The position numbers and the translations under genes were made by a program. The notes beneath the pieces are model-generated. The model was not told the DNA's origin and did not search any database. It saw nothing but the letters and a program-made list of their open reading frames with translations. A stretch of 64,000 nt of DNA from Pseudomonadales bacterium (GTDB lineage: Bacteria; Pseudomonadota; Gammaproteobacteria; Pseudomonadales; DC-out160), in assembly GCA_019090455.1 (NCBI GenBank), contig JAHRWA010000043.1, positions 62,001-126,000 on the forward strand, written 5' to 3'. Shown here in pieces: positions 51,120 through 59,188 of this stretch. Numbering within the stretch: the first letter of the stretch is position 1; the number at the start of each line of letters is the position of its first letter.

Positions 51120-51890
51120 ATGAATAAAATAATAACCATTGCAAAATATACTTCCTTAGAAGTCAGGCGCAGCCGTCTTTTTTGGTCATTGTTTATCGGT
51201 ATTTTAGTCGTGTTAGGTCTCTCTCTCTTTGCGGGTCAGCTCGCGATTACGGAACGCGGTTCCTTAGAGGTGAGCATGATGGCTGCTTTGTTGCGCGTGA
51301 GCTCCGTTTTGTTTGTCGCATTGATTGTTATCACATCCATGTTAAGGGAGCGCCAGGATAAACAGCTAGAATTGGTTTTATCCCTGCCGATCGAGCGATC
51401 GAGTTATTTTTTGGGAAAGTGGTTGGGGTATTCTTGGGTGTCGTTTGTGGTGGCTTTTGTTGTCAGTCTGCCGCTGTATTGGCTCGCTGATTTTTACGGA
51501 GCGATGGCGTGGTCAATATCCTTGGCACTGGAACTGTTGTTGGTGCTGACGGTGAGTATGTTATTTCAATTTACGTTCAATCAAGTGCCGGGAGCGATGT
51601 TGGGAGTCATGGGGTTCTACGGCTTAAGTCGTTCAGTGTCTGCGTTGCAGTTGATATCAGAAAATCCTATTGCCTCGTCAGGAGAAGTTAGCCAATCATT
51701 AATGAATTCTGCGGTACAGAGTTTGGGGTATTTGTTACCGCATTTGGACCAGTTTACTCAGAGCCGCTGGTTGGTTGATGGTGTATCGGATTCGATTGTG
51801 ATGTTGAATATAGTGCTTCAAAGTATTATCTATGTTGTATTGTTGTCTTTGGCTTCGATGTTCGATTTATACCGGAAAAAGATAAATTGA
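51120..51890 (+). CDS. ABC-2 type transporter permease
   Basis: 256 aa with six hydrophobic helices. The N-terminal AKYTSLEVRRSRLFWSLFIGILVV and the loop SMLRERQDKQLELVLSLPIERSSYFLGKWLGY are typical of ABC-2 permeases (elbow helix and coupling region). It starts 28 nt after prepilin 1, and its stop overlaps the TTG of the next gene. Its ATPase is most likely the gene at 53678, two genes on. Myxococcus PilGHI is a known case of an ABC transporter needed for type IV pili, so a role in pilus assembly is reasonable but unproven here. Confidence 0.85.
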   Translation: MNKIITIAKYTSLEVRRSRLFWSLFIGILVVLGLSLFAGQLAITERGSLEVSMMAALLRVSSVLFVALIVITSMLRERQDKQLELVLSLPIERSSYFLGKWLGYSWVSFVVAFVVSLPLYWLADFYGAMAWSISLALELLLVLTVSMLFQFTFNQVPGAMLGVMGFYGLSRSVSALQLISENPIASSGEVSQSLMNSAVQSLGYLLPHLDQFTQSRWLVDGVSDSIVMLNIVLQSIIYVVLLSLASMFDLYRKKIN

Positions 51891-52630
51891 AATTACAGCT
51901 CTACGTAAGACGCTTGGCCATGCTGTTACCGTTGCAGGATCAACGTGCATTGCACAACGTCCCCTCAGGTGTAACGTTAGCGCTTATTGTCGCTTTAGGG
52001 TTTCAAGTTTTATTTCAAGGGATGCAAAAGCCCATTTCCGCGCAAGCTGAAGCGCTATCTGAGCCACCTTCAATTGCGTCTTTAGCATTAACATCCTTTG
52101 GCGACGAACTTCCTGTTTTTTATGGGTCGTTATTATGGCTTCAAGCTTTTGATCATCAGCCTGGCGTCAGTATTCCTTATACGAAACTGAATTACGAAAA
52201 CCTAACACTCTGGTTAGATCGAATTGTCTCTTTATATCCTCAGAGTACCTATCCCTTTTTATTAGCGAGTCGTATCTATAGTCAAGTCCCTGACCCAGTG
52301 CGTCAGCGACACATGCTTGAGTTCATTCGCGAGAAATTTGTTGAAGATCCTAATGGTCGATGGCGATGGCTGGCGGAAGCGACCTTGATTGCCAAACACC
52401 GTCTTGATGATTTGCCACTCGCTTTATCTTTTGCAGAGCAGCTTGCCTCGTTAGCCAATTCGCCAGAGGTTCCTTTCTGGGCGAGGGATATGCAATTGAT
52501 GTTATTGCAAGATATGGATGAGTTAGAGTCTGCGCGTATTCTGATTGGCGGCTTACTGGCGAATGGAGATATTGATGACCCTTATGAAATTAGCTTCTTA
52601 GAAATGAAACTAAAAGAACTAGAGCAGTGA
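51887..52630 (+). CDS. Membrane-anchored TPR-like protein of the ABC/pilus unit
   Basis: 247 aa from a TTG that overlaps the permease stop (TTGA), so it is probably translationally coupled. One membrane helix at ~28-46 (VTLALIVALGFQVLF) is preceded by a basic segment. The rest is helical, with TPR-like pairs (LLASRIYSQVPDPVRQRHML, DLPLALSFAEQLASLANSPE). I do not recognise a named family. Position and layout suggest the third component of a PilGHI-like transporter complex. Confidence 0.7.
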   Translation: MKLQLYVRRLAMLLPLQDQRALHNVPSGVTLALIVALGFQVLFQGMQKPISAQAEALSEPPSIASLALTSFGDELPVFYGSLLWLQAFDHQPGVSIPYTKLNYENLTLWLDRIVSLYPQSTYPFLLASRIYSQVPDPVRQRHMLEFIREKFVEDPNGRWRWLAEATLIAKHRLDDLPLALSFAEQLASLANSPEVPFWARDMQLMLLQDMDELESARILIGGLLANGDIDDPYEISFLEMKLKELEQ

Positions 52631-52699
52631 TCTAGGTGATAATTAATTACGCTCACTGTTAGGCATCGTATCGAACACATTCGCTATTAGAGCTAAGAA

Positions 52700-52705
52700 T
52701 ATAAT
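52700..52705 (+). promoter_or_regulatory. Possible -10 element upstream of prepilin 2
   Basis: A perfect TATAAT lies about 190 nt before the prepilin 2 ATG within a 266-nt gap. No good -35 is visible at 16-18 nt, and I found no sigma-54 GG-N10-GC pair. A separate promoter for the main pilin gene is expected. Confidence 0.25.
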
Positions 52706-52896
52706 GCTTTCGTAACGGACTGTAGAGAAAAGTAAAGATGAGTAAAACCCTTAGTAAGCATTACGTTATATTTTAGTGCATTCTGCAAGTTGCCTGGTAA
52801 ATAGTCAGTTTCATGAACTATGCTTTTAAGTAACGGCATATTCGGTTTGCCATCAAATTCCCAGTTTTCTACCAGAAACAGAAGTATGAGGGTTCA

Positions 52897-53652
52897 ATGA
52901 ATATCAATAAGCTAGTGCAAAATAGAAAGTCGAACTTACAGTTGCCTCATTTTAAAATGCGGAATATGAGGGGTGTTTCTTTAAAGTCAGGTGTACATCA
53001 AGCAGGATTTACACTAGTTGAGATCGCCATTGTGTTGGTCATCATTGGATTGTTATTGGGAGGGGTGTTGAAGGGGCAGGAGCTTATTAGTAGTGCCAAA
53101 GTTCGAAGCTTGAATGACAAAGTTTCTGGCTTTACGGCGGCTTGGTACGGCTTTAACGATCGCTATCGCGGTGTGCCCGGAGACTACAACGCAGCAGATA
53201 GTACGATACTAGCAACTCTCGATAATGGCGGTGGCGATGGCTTGGTAAATTCCAGTCCTGAGCGAGGTCAAGTTTGGGCACACTTGCAGGCAGCGGGTTT
53301 GATTAGCGGTAATTTTGACGGGATTACAACTGGATTGTCTTACACTTGTGCGACAACGCGTTGCCCCGATAATGGTTTTTCACGAGGCATGATGATTAGT
53401 TATGGTAACGAAGGTCAGTCTAACGGCGGAAATGCCAATGAGCTTGTCTCAGGCGCCAGCATACCTGTTGAAATATTAGCGGAGTTGGATCGAAAGATTG
53501 ACGATGGAAATGCAAGTACGGGTTTTATGCAGTTAGGAAATGGTGGTTCAGGGTGGGGCACCGCATCTTCAACAGCTTGCTTTGCAACACCGTTATACAA
53601 TGTGCTTACCCCAAGTACTAACTGTGCTGCAGTATTTCGAAACTTAAATTAA
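52897..53652 (+). CDS. Prepilin-like protein 2, candidate major MSHA-type pilin
   Basis: 251 aa with a long basic leader (~37 residues, GVHQAG at its end) and then FTLVEIAIVLVIIGLLLGG, a prepilin peptidase site with Glu at +5. The mature part has VRSLNDKVSGFTAAWYGFNDRYRGVPGDYNAAD, common in MSHA/T4-type pilins, a Gly/Asn-rich middle, and Cys pairs (CATTRC; CFAT ... NCAAVF) that probably close a D-loop. A preceding 266-nt gap suggests its own promoter, as is usual for a highly expressed pilin. The leader is longer than normal; an ATG at the MRNMRG position would shorten it to ~17. Confidence 0.85.
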   Translation: MNINKLVQNRKSNLQLPHFKMRNMRGVSLKSGVHQAGFTLVEIAIVLVIIGLLLGGVLKGQELISSAKVRSLNDKVSGFTAAWYGFNDRYRGVPGDYNAADSTILATLDNGGGDGLVNSSPERGQVWAHLQAAGLISGNFDGITTGLSYTCATTRCPDNGFSRGMMISYGNEGQSNGGNANELVSGASIPVEILAELDRKIDDGNASTGFMQLGNGGSGWGTASSTACFATPLYNVLTPSTNCAAVFRNLN

Positions 53653-53677
53653 AAAATAAGAAGGGTTGTTTGCCGCA

Positions 53678-53722
53678 ATGACCGATTCTGAAATGACCGG
53701 CTCTGAAATGACTGATTCTGAA
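53678..53722 (+). repeat. 3 x 15-bp repeat carrying the start codon of the ABC ATPase
   Basis: Units 53678-53692 (atgaccgattctgaa), 53693-53707 (atgaccggctctgaa) and 53708-53722 (atgactgattctgaa) each begin with an in-frame ATG. The gene therefore has three tandem candidate starts, at different distances from the AAGAAGGG at 53658-53665. Confidence 0.93.
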
Positions 53723-54466
53723 AAGATTAGGTCAGCAATTTCAATAGATCAGTTACGAGTAAGTTATCGCGGCGCAACGGTTTTAGATAATGTCTCTCTT
53801 AGCATTGTGCCGGGTGAGTTTGTTAGCTTGGTCGGCGTCAATGGAGCGGGTAAGTCTACGCTGATCAAATCATTACTCGATTTTATTGATGTGGATGGTG
53901 GAAAGCTCGCGCTCTTTGGTATCTGTCATCAAACCACTCAATCCAGAGAAGTTCTGGCTTTTCTCCCTGAGCGATTTGTTGTACCCCACTATCTTACCGG
54001 TAAAGAATATATTGATTATATGTTGTCCCTCTATGGTGTAGACAGGTCAGAGACTTCGCAGAAGGATGTGGAGTCTATGATCACTGCACTGGATCTTCGC
54101 GTTAGCTCTCTCACTGAGAGTGTTAGCCATTACTCTAAAGGGATGACGCAGAAGCTTGGATTAGCGGCGTGTTTCTTAAGTGGTAAAAAACTACTGATCC
54201 TCGATGAGCCCATGAGTGGCCTGGACCCAAAAGCGAGAGTGTTAGTGAAGCGGCAATTGCTGGCCTTAAAAGAGAAAGGGACGACTGTTTTTTTTAGCTC
54301 GCATTTGTTAGCGGATGTTGCGGAATTAGCAGATCGGATGATAGTGCTTAATCAAGGTCAACTCACTTTTACAGGGACTCCAGCGGAGTGCCTTTTCCTG
54401 CATCAAACAGATAATATTGAAACCGCCTTCATGCACTGTATAAATACAGGAGATTTAGTGGTCTAA
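53678..54466 (+). CDS. ABC transporter ATP-binding protein
   Basis: 262 aa from the ATG at 53678; a TTG at 53666 is in frame, but AAGAAGGG abuts it, so it is unlikely. Walker A GVNGAGKST, Q-loop region FLPERFVVPHYLTGKEYI, signature SKGMTQKLGLA, Walker B LLILDEPMSGLD and switch His FFSSHLLAD are all intact, so it should be active. It belongs to the ABC-2 exporter group and is the likely partner of the permease at 51120, from which the TPR-like and prepilin 2 genes separate it. The first 15 residues are a 5-residue repeat (MTDSE-MTGSE-MTDSE) made by a start-codon-carrying duplication. Confidence 0.92.
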   Translation: MTDSEMTGSEMTDSEKIRSAISIDQLRVSYRGATVLDNVSLSIVPGEFVSLVGVNGAGKSTLIKSLLDFIDVDGGKLALFGICHQTTQSREVLAFLPERFVVPHYLTGKEYIDYMLSLYGVDRSETSQKDVESMITALDLRVSSLTESVSHYSKGMTQKLGLAACFLSGKKLLILDEPMSGLDPKARVLVKRQLLALKEKGTTVFFSSHLLADVAELADRMIVLNQGQLTFTGTPAECLFLHQTDNIETAFMHCINTGDLVV

Positions 54467-54513
54467 AGGTCCCTTATCCTCTACTCGTTACCTGTCTTGT
54501 TCTTAGCTAAATT

Positions 54514-54544
54514 AGCTATCATTAAGTGCCTATTAATGATAGCT
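54514..54544. terminator. Perfect 12-bp inverted repeat after the ABC ATPase (terminator-like)
   Basis: AGCTATCATTAA (54514-54525) and TTAATGATAGCT (54533-54544) pair perfectly over a 7-nt loop, 48 nt after the stop of the last pilus-cluster gene. There is no T-run on the + side, so it is not a classical rho-independent terminator. It may end the cluster transcript, protect its 3' end, or be an operator for the downstream ALDH gene. Confidence 0.45.
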
Positions 54545-54715
54545 CTATAAAAATAGATTTTACTTCCAAAACCAAGTGATTTAGGTTTGCTTATGATGCA
54601 AACTGTGACCTCATTTATTTTATCGTATCATCAATTTATCTGATTATGTCTTTTACGATATTATAGATATTCAAAAATAAATAAAATAAGTAATTGAAAA
54701 TCAAGGAGAAATGCC

Positions 54716-56125
54716 ATGAGTGCAGTCATTGATGTGGAAAAAAAAGTTGCAGAGCAGAGTTGGGCTGCACTAGCGGTAAATAAGCAACGTGCTTATTTCG
54801 AAACGGGTGCAACGAAAAGCTATCAATTTCGGATGGATCAATTACATAAACTCAAGCAGGCGATAATTAAGCACGCTCCTGACGTGGAGACAGCGTTAAA
54901 ATCAGATTTGGGCAGACCACCTTTAGAAGCCTATATCGAAGTCGCCGCGGCGATGGATGAAATCAACCACGCGATTAAGCATTTGAAAAAGTGGATGAAG
55001 CCCAGAAGGGTTGGCACCAGCATGATGGCTAAGCCTGGTAAAAGCCGAATTCAAGCGACTCCATTGGGCGTGACTTTTCTTTTAGTACCTTATAACTACC
55101 CATTTGTATTGTGCATGCAGCCTCTGATTGGAGCGATTGCTGCGGGTAATACCGTAGTGATCAAGCCTTCTTCTTTGGATCCCGCGACAGCTGATGTTAT
55201 TCAGAAAATAGTCGATGATAATTTTGACCCAGAATACGTCAGTGTTTATCAAGGCAGCACAGAGATAACCAACGCTTTATTAGAAGAACGATTTGATCAT
55301 ATCTTTTTCACGGGTAGCCCTCGTGTGGGTAAGATTGTTATGGCAGCAGCAGCCAAGCATCTTACGACTGTGACTCTGGAATTAGGTGGAAAGAGTCCAA
55401 CGATAGTGCATCATGATGCGGATCTTAAAGTCGCAGCTCGTCGTATTATTTCCGGTAAGTTTCTTAATGTTGGCCAAACCTGTATTGCCCCTGATCATCT
55501 TTTGGTTCACTCCAGCATTAAAGAGTCCTTTGTTAACGAACTTAAAAGTACAGTGAAGGAGTTTTTCGGAGACAATATGATTAATAGCCTTGACGTTGGG
55601 CGATTGGTTAACGATAAACACTTTGAAAGAGTCAAAGGGTTAATCGATCCGAGTAAAGTGGTTATCGGCGGTGAAACTGAAAAGTCTCAGAAATTTATCG
55701 CACCAACGATTATGGATAATGTGAGCTTCGACGATGCGTGTATGCAAGAGGAGATTTTTGGACCTTTACTACCGGTGTTGGAATACACTGATTTGACTGA
55801 GGTGTACGCCCATGTGAAGAAGCTACCTCCTCACCCGCTAGCACTTTATCTTTTTACTGGTAGTACTAAAGTCGAAGACGAGGTGTTGGACAACACTCAA
55901 TTTGGTGGTGGTTGCATTAACAATACTTTAATGCATGTGGGAAATGCGAACTTGCCATTTGGTGGTGTGGGTAATAGTGGTATGGGTAGCTATCATGGTA
56001 TTAAGACTTTTGAAGTCTTCTCTCATCTTCGAGGCGTGTTAAAGACTCCGACTTTCTTTGATATTAAGTTTCGATATGCACCGTATAAGAATAAAGTGAA
56101 ATTCTTAAAAATGATGGTCAAGTAA
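54716..56125 (+). CDS. NAD(P)-dependent aldehyde dehydrogenase, class 3 type
   Basis: 469 aa. It has the ALDH cofactor site (NTVVIKPSSLDPAT), FTGSPRVGKIV, the active-site Glu stretch LELGGKSPTIV and the catalytic Cys in NVGQTCIAPDHLLV, plus LPFGGVGNSGMGSYHG. The short N-terminus and the GQTCIAPD context put it with ALDH3/coniferyl-aldehyde-type enzymes, which oxidise medium- and long-chain or aromatic aldehydes to acids. A C-terminal hydrophobic/basic tail (FRYAPYKNKVKFLKMM) may touch the membrane. A strong ribosome-binding site (AAGGAG) precedes the ATG, and a terminator follows, so it is probably a single-gene transcript. Confidence 0.95.
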   Translation: MSAVIDVEKKVAEQSWAALAVNKQRAYFETGATKSYQFRMDQLHKLKQAIIKHAPDVETALKSDLGRPPLEAYIEVAAAMDEINHAIKHLKKWMKPRRVGTSMMAKPGKSRIQATPLGVTFLLVPYNYPFVLCMQPLIGAIAAGNTVVIKPSSLDPATADVIQKIVDDNFDPEYVSVYQGSTEITNALLEERFDHIFFTGSPRVGKIVMAAAAKHLTTVTLELGGKSPTIVHHDADLKVAARRIISGKFLNVGQTCIAPDHLLVHSSIKESFVNELKSTVKEFFGDNMINSLDVGRLVNDKHFERVKGLIDPSKVVIGGETEKSQKFIAPTIMDNVSFDDACMQEEIFGPLLPVLEYTDLTEVYAHVKKLPPHPLALYLFTGSTKVEDEVLDNTQFGGGCINNTLMHVGNANLPFGGVGNSGMGSYHGIKTFEVFSHLRGVLKTPTFFDIKFRYAPYKNKVKFLKMMVK

Positions 56126-56154
56126 TGGCTTGATTTGGATAGAATGAGTGTTTT

Positions 56155-56187
56155 AAAAAGAGGCCTGTGTGGCCTCTTTTTCTTTTG
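56155..56187 (+). terminator. Rho-independent terminator after the aldehyde dehydrogenase gene
   Basis: AAAAAGAGGCC (56155-56165), loop TGTGT, GGCCTCTTTTT (56171-56181) form a perfect 11-bp stem followed by CTTTTG. The A-run on the left arm means it could work in both directions. Confidence 0.92.
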
Positions 56188-56276
56188 TGTTTTCATTAAA
56201 TGAACTTTCCACAAATCGAAGCTTCCATTAAATGAGACTTCCCTCCACTAAACCATAGATACACTAAGGATGAATA

Positions 56277-57422
56277 ATGACGGGTGGCCAATTGGTGGAT
56301 TTCGTTATCATCGGCTCTGGTATGGCTGGGGCTTCAGCTGCCTATGAGCTGAGTTCTCTCGGCGCATCAGTCACGGTATTAGAAGCAGAAAGTCATGCCG
56401 GGTATCACACGACGGGTAGATCTGCTGCTTTTTATATGGCGGCGTATGGTAATGATACGGTGCGTGCAATCACCTTAGCGAGTCTCACCTTTTATCAATC
56501 TCCGCCAACCGATTTCTGCCAGTATCCATTGCGACGGCCCTGCGGAGCCATGTATATCGCGAGTGCGGATCAATTGCAGCAGTTGCACAGCCAGTATGAT
56601 CGAGTCAGTCAACTATTAGACGATGTCACTATGGTTGATAAAGATTTTGTATTGAGCAAAGTACCTCAGATTAGAGAAGATAAAGTGGAAGCTGGACTTT
56701 GGGAGCCCTCATCTATGGAAATTGATGTCGCTTCTTTGTTGCAAGGATATATTAAACTGGCCAAGCGACAGGGCGCTCAATTTTATTTTAACTCACGCGT
56801 ACAGTCATTACATCATGCGAAACAGCGCTGGTTGATCGAGACAGGTACCGGAATGTTTGAAGCAAAGTACATTATTAATGCGGCAGGAGCGTGGGGGGAT
56901 AATATTGCCGAGCTGGCAGGAGCTGAACCGGTGGGGTTAGTTCCCAAACGTCGAACTATTTGTATCGCGAAGTCGCCTGATAACATTGATGTCAGTGAGT
57001 GGCCTCTCACCTTGGATATTGATGAGCAATTTTATTTCAAACCGGATGGCGGCAATATTTTAATTACGCCAGGTGATGAAACACCGATGAAGCCAGCAGA
57101 TGTTTATCCGGAAGAATTGGACGTGGCATTAGGTATCGACCGGTTTCAGCAAGTGGTCGACGTGGATATCAATCGAATTGTAAAACGGTGGGCCGGACAG
57201 CGGACTTTCGTCAAGGATAAATCACCAGTCGTGGGGTTTGATACCAAAGTTCCACAGTTTTTCTGGCTAGTAGGGCAAGGTGGATACGGTATTCAAATGG
57301 CACCGGCGTTAGCAAAAATCGCCGCATCATTGGCTATGCGGCGCAGGGGTAATGATGTTTGTTTTGCTGGCGAAATTGAGAGTAGTACAATTTCGCCAGC
57401 TCGCTTTCAGACCAAGCAGTAG
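56277..57422 (+). CDS. FAD-dependent oxidoreductase, DAO family
   Basis: 381 aa. N-terminal FAD-binding Rossmann motif VIIGSGMAGASAAYELSSLGASVTVLEAE (GxGxxA/G and acidic end), then HTTGRSAAFY, typical of glycine/D-amino-acid oxidase-like flavoproteins. A substrate-domain stretch VGLVPKRRTI and a C-terminal FAD motif (GQGGYGIQMAPALAKIAA) are also present. It deaminates or oxidises an amine or hydroxy acid; the substrate is unknown. It stands alone on the + strand between a terminator and a convergent gene. An epimerisation-containing NRPS lies in the window but is too far away to link it. Confidence 0.88.
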   Translation: MTGGQLVDFVIIGSGMAGASAAYELSSLGASVTVLEAESHAGYHTTGRSAAFYMAAYGNDTVRAITLASLTFYQSPPTDFCQYPLRRPCGAMYIASADQLQQLHSQYDRVSQLLDDVTMVDKDFVLSKVPQIREDKVEAGLWEPSSMEIDVASLLQGYIKLAKRQGAQFYFNSRVQSLHHAKQRWLIETGTGMFEAKYIINAAGAWGDNIAELAGAEPVGLVPKRRTICIAKSPDNIDVSEWPLTLDIDEQFYFKPDGGNILITPGDETPMKPADVYPEELDVALGIDRFQQVVDVDINRIVKRWAGQRTFVKDKSPVVGFDTKVPQFFWLVGQGGYGIQMAPALAKIAASLAMRRRGNDVCFAGEIESSTISPARFQTKQ

Positions 57423-57448
57423 GTCTTTTTTCTGCGTAAGTTCAGCGT

Positions 57449-57480
57449 GTCTAATGTCTAATGTCTAATGTCTAATGTCT
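57449..57480. repeat. Heptanucleotide tandem array at the 3' junction of two convergent genes
   Basis: Four perfect ctaatgt units (57451-57478) are preceded by GT and followed by a partial, altered copy (ctaaatg) that contains the TAG stop of the minus-strand PhzF-like gene (57479-57481). Unit length 7 shifts frame, so expansion or loss would be tolerated only outside the coding part. Confidence 0.93.
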
Positions 57481-58384
57481 AAATGTGAATCTTTCCTTCG
57501 CCAGTAAAAACAGCGGAGCCACCGACTCTAACCGTCAAGGTTTCTTCTTGTCTATTATCCATTTCCATATGCAAAATACTTTGGCGAGCTTGGGCTAAAC
57601 CGCGCTCTACTGCAAAGACATGGGTGCCTTGTTTAATATGATCGTGAGCACATAAGTAGGCTGCAAAAGCCGGAGTACAGGCACCCACTGGCGGATCTTC
57701 GTGATGCCCGATGCTGGGCCCTAAGAGACGAAGATGAAAGTCTGGAAGTTGTTGCTCCGTTTCCGTAGAAAATAGGAGTATTTCTTGGGTGAGTGTTGAT
57801 GGTGCAGCAGAAGTGCTCCAGGCTTGATAATTAAAACGCGCATCAATCACGGCTTTAAGTGATTTCACGGGGACGATAAGATAAGCAGAGTCGCAGGAAA
57901 TGGTCAAAGGTTGGTATGGCTTGTTCGCAAGTTGACCCGGTGCAATACCAAGTATCTCGGCGAGTTCTTCCGGGGTTGGGGTGAAACGATCCGTTTTAGG
58001 GGTGATAGTGCTTGTCAGCAGTGTTTGTTTAATCTCGCCATCCTTATGTGCTATGTATACCGTTTGCTCATTCTCGTTGTTCTGGAGTCGTAATGGGGTT
58101 GAACGATTTAGCTTCAAAGCACCGCTTTTTGCTAATGCATAGGTTGCAGCGATAGAAGTGTGTGCGCCAACAGTGGTTTCCTGGTGGGGTGTTTGAACTT
58201 TAAGTTGATACTGAGATGGACTGTTGTTGTGTGTTATAAATACGGTTTCCCGTAAATTAAGTTCATTGGCAATGCGTTCCCTATCCTGTTGGCTAGCTAA
58301 TTTTGCATCAGGAAAGACGGCGATTTGAGCACCGCTAAAGGGAGTGTTGGTGAATACATCAACAAGGTAATAATTGAGTTCCAT
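57479..58384 (-). CDS. PhzF-family isomerase/epimerase-like protein
   Basis: 301 aa from the ATG giving MELNYYLVDVFTNTPFSGAQIAVF. AGAGGA lies about 7 nt upstream of this ATG; a TTG at 58405 and an ATG at 58390 are less likely. It has the N-terminal PhzF signature DVFTNTPFSGAQIAVF, the catalytic-type Glu in NLRETVFI, and the second-half mirror GPSIGHHEDPPVGACTPAFAAYL. PhzF-like proteins share the diaminopimelate-epimerase fold, and most have no known substrate. Nothing in the neighbourhood suggests phenazine synthesis. Confidence 0.92.
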   Translation of the reverse strand: MELNYYLVDVFTNTPFSGAQIAVFPDAKLASQQDRERIANELNLRETVFITHNNSPSQYQLKVQTPHQETTVGAHTSIAATYALAKSGALKLNRSTPLRLQNNENEQTVYIAHKDGEIKQTLLTSTITPKTDRFTPTPEELAEILGIAPGQLANKPYQPLTISCDSAYLIVPVKSLKAVIDARFNYQAWSTSAAPSTLTQEILLFSTETEQQLPDFHLRLLGPSIGHHEDPPVGACTPAFAAYLCAHDHIKQGTHVFAVERGLAQARQSILHMEMDNRQEETLTVRVGGSAVFTGEGKIHI

Positions 58385-58583
58385 TCTCATATCCTCTTGG
58401 TACAAATAAATGATTTTTGCTTGGGTGGATTAACACATATTACGGTGAGACAACGGCATTGTCCCAAATCTAAGTCAAATTTATTGGCATTTATTGATGC
58501 GATCCTTGGTGAAGGTTCTTGTACAAAAAAGGAGTTCAACAAGGCTGCTATACATCCCCAGTCAGGTTTCAGCGCAGGAGAAA

Positions 58584-58955
58584 TTAAACTGAAGATGCGG
58601 CGAGTAGTCCGCTGATTTTCGTTTCTAACTCAGATATAGGGAAGGGTTTCTTAAGTGATTCGTGTGCTCCTAGCATTAAAGCAGAGTCTATCGAAAATTC
58701 TGGGGCTTTACCGCTCATTACAATTATTTTCATTTTTGGGTGAGAGCGCCGAAGCTTCGAGGTGACTTCTAATCCATCGGTATTAGGCATGTAGATATCC
58801 GTGATCACTAAATCGATAGCGTGTTGATCAACGATGCGTAAGCCGATATCTCCATCTTCGGCCAAATAAATATGATTTCCTGTTCGAGCTAATACGTCTT
58901 CGAGTAATTCTCGTAGAGCCTCGTCATCATCAATGATTAAAATACTATGACTCAT
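58584..58955 (-). CDS. Single-domain response regulator (CheY-like receiver)
   Basis: 123 aa, one receiver domain. Acidic pair IIDDDEAL, phosphoacceptor Asp in LVITDIYMP, Ser/Thr switch in VMSGKAP and Lys in LKKPF are all present. There is no output domain. It may act as a phosphorelay intermediate or bind a target protein. No kinase gene is adjacent; the nearest is the hybrid kinase ~20 kb away. It is separated from neighbours by 200 nt on each side, so it is probably transcribed from its own promoter. Confidence 0.93.
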   Translation of the reverse strand: MSHSILIIDDDEALRELLEDVLARTGNHIYLAEDGDIGLRIVDQHAIDLVITDIYMPNTDGLEVTSKLRRSHPKMKIIVMSGKAPEFSIDSALMLGAHESLKKPFPISELETKISGLLAASSV

Positions 58956-59188
58956 TCTAAATTGTCCACGCAGTTGAATTTAGTCTATTCAAATTAGAAA
59001 AAATTGCTAACCAACTTCATAATGGCAGAATGTATATCGCGTAACGAATAACTAAAGAAACTATAGCACAGCAATTTTAAATTCCCATCAAAACTAAATC
59101 ACAAGCATTTTGGAAATAGAGGAAACAATTGATCTTGATACTGGTGAATTATCGTAATCAGATAGTAGGGGTTGATAACTTAAGAGAG

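Noticed and set aside
52631-52896. Sigma-54 promoter for the major pilin gene
   Set aside because: I looked for GG-N10-GC pairs; the nearest (CGGCATATTCGGTTTGC) has the wrong spacing.
57479-58384. Phenazine biosynthesis inferred from the PhzF-like gene
   Set aside because: No other phz gene is present; PhzF-like proteins are widespread outside phenazine clusters.
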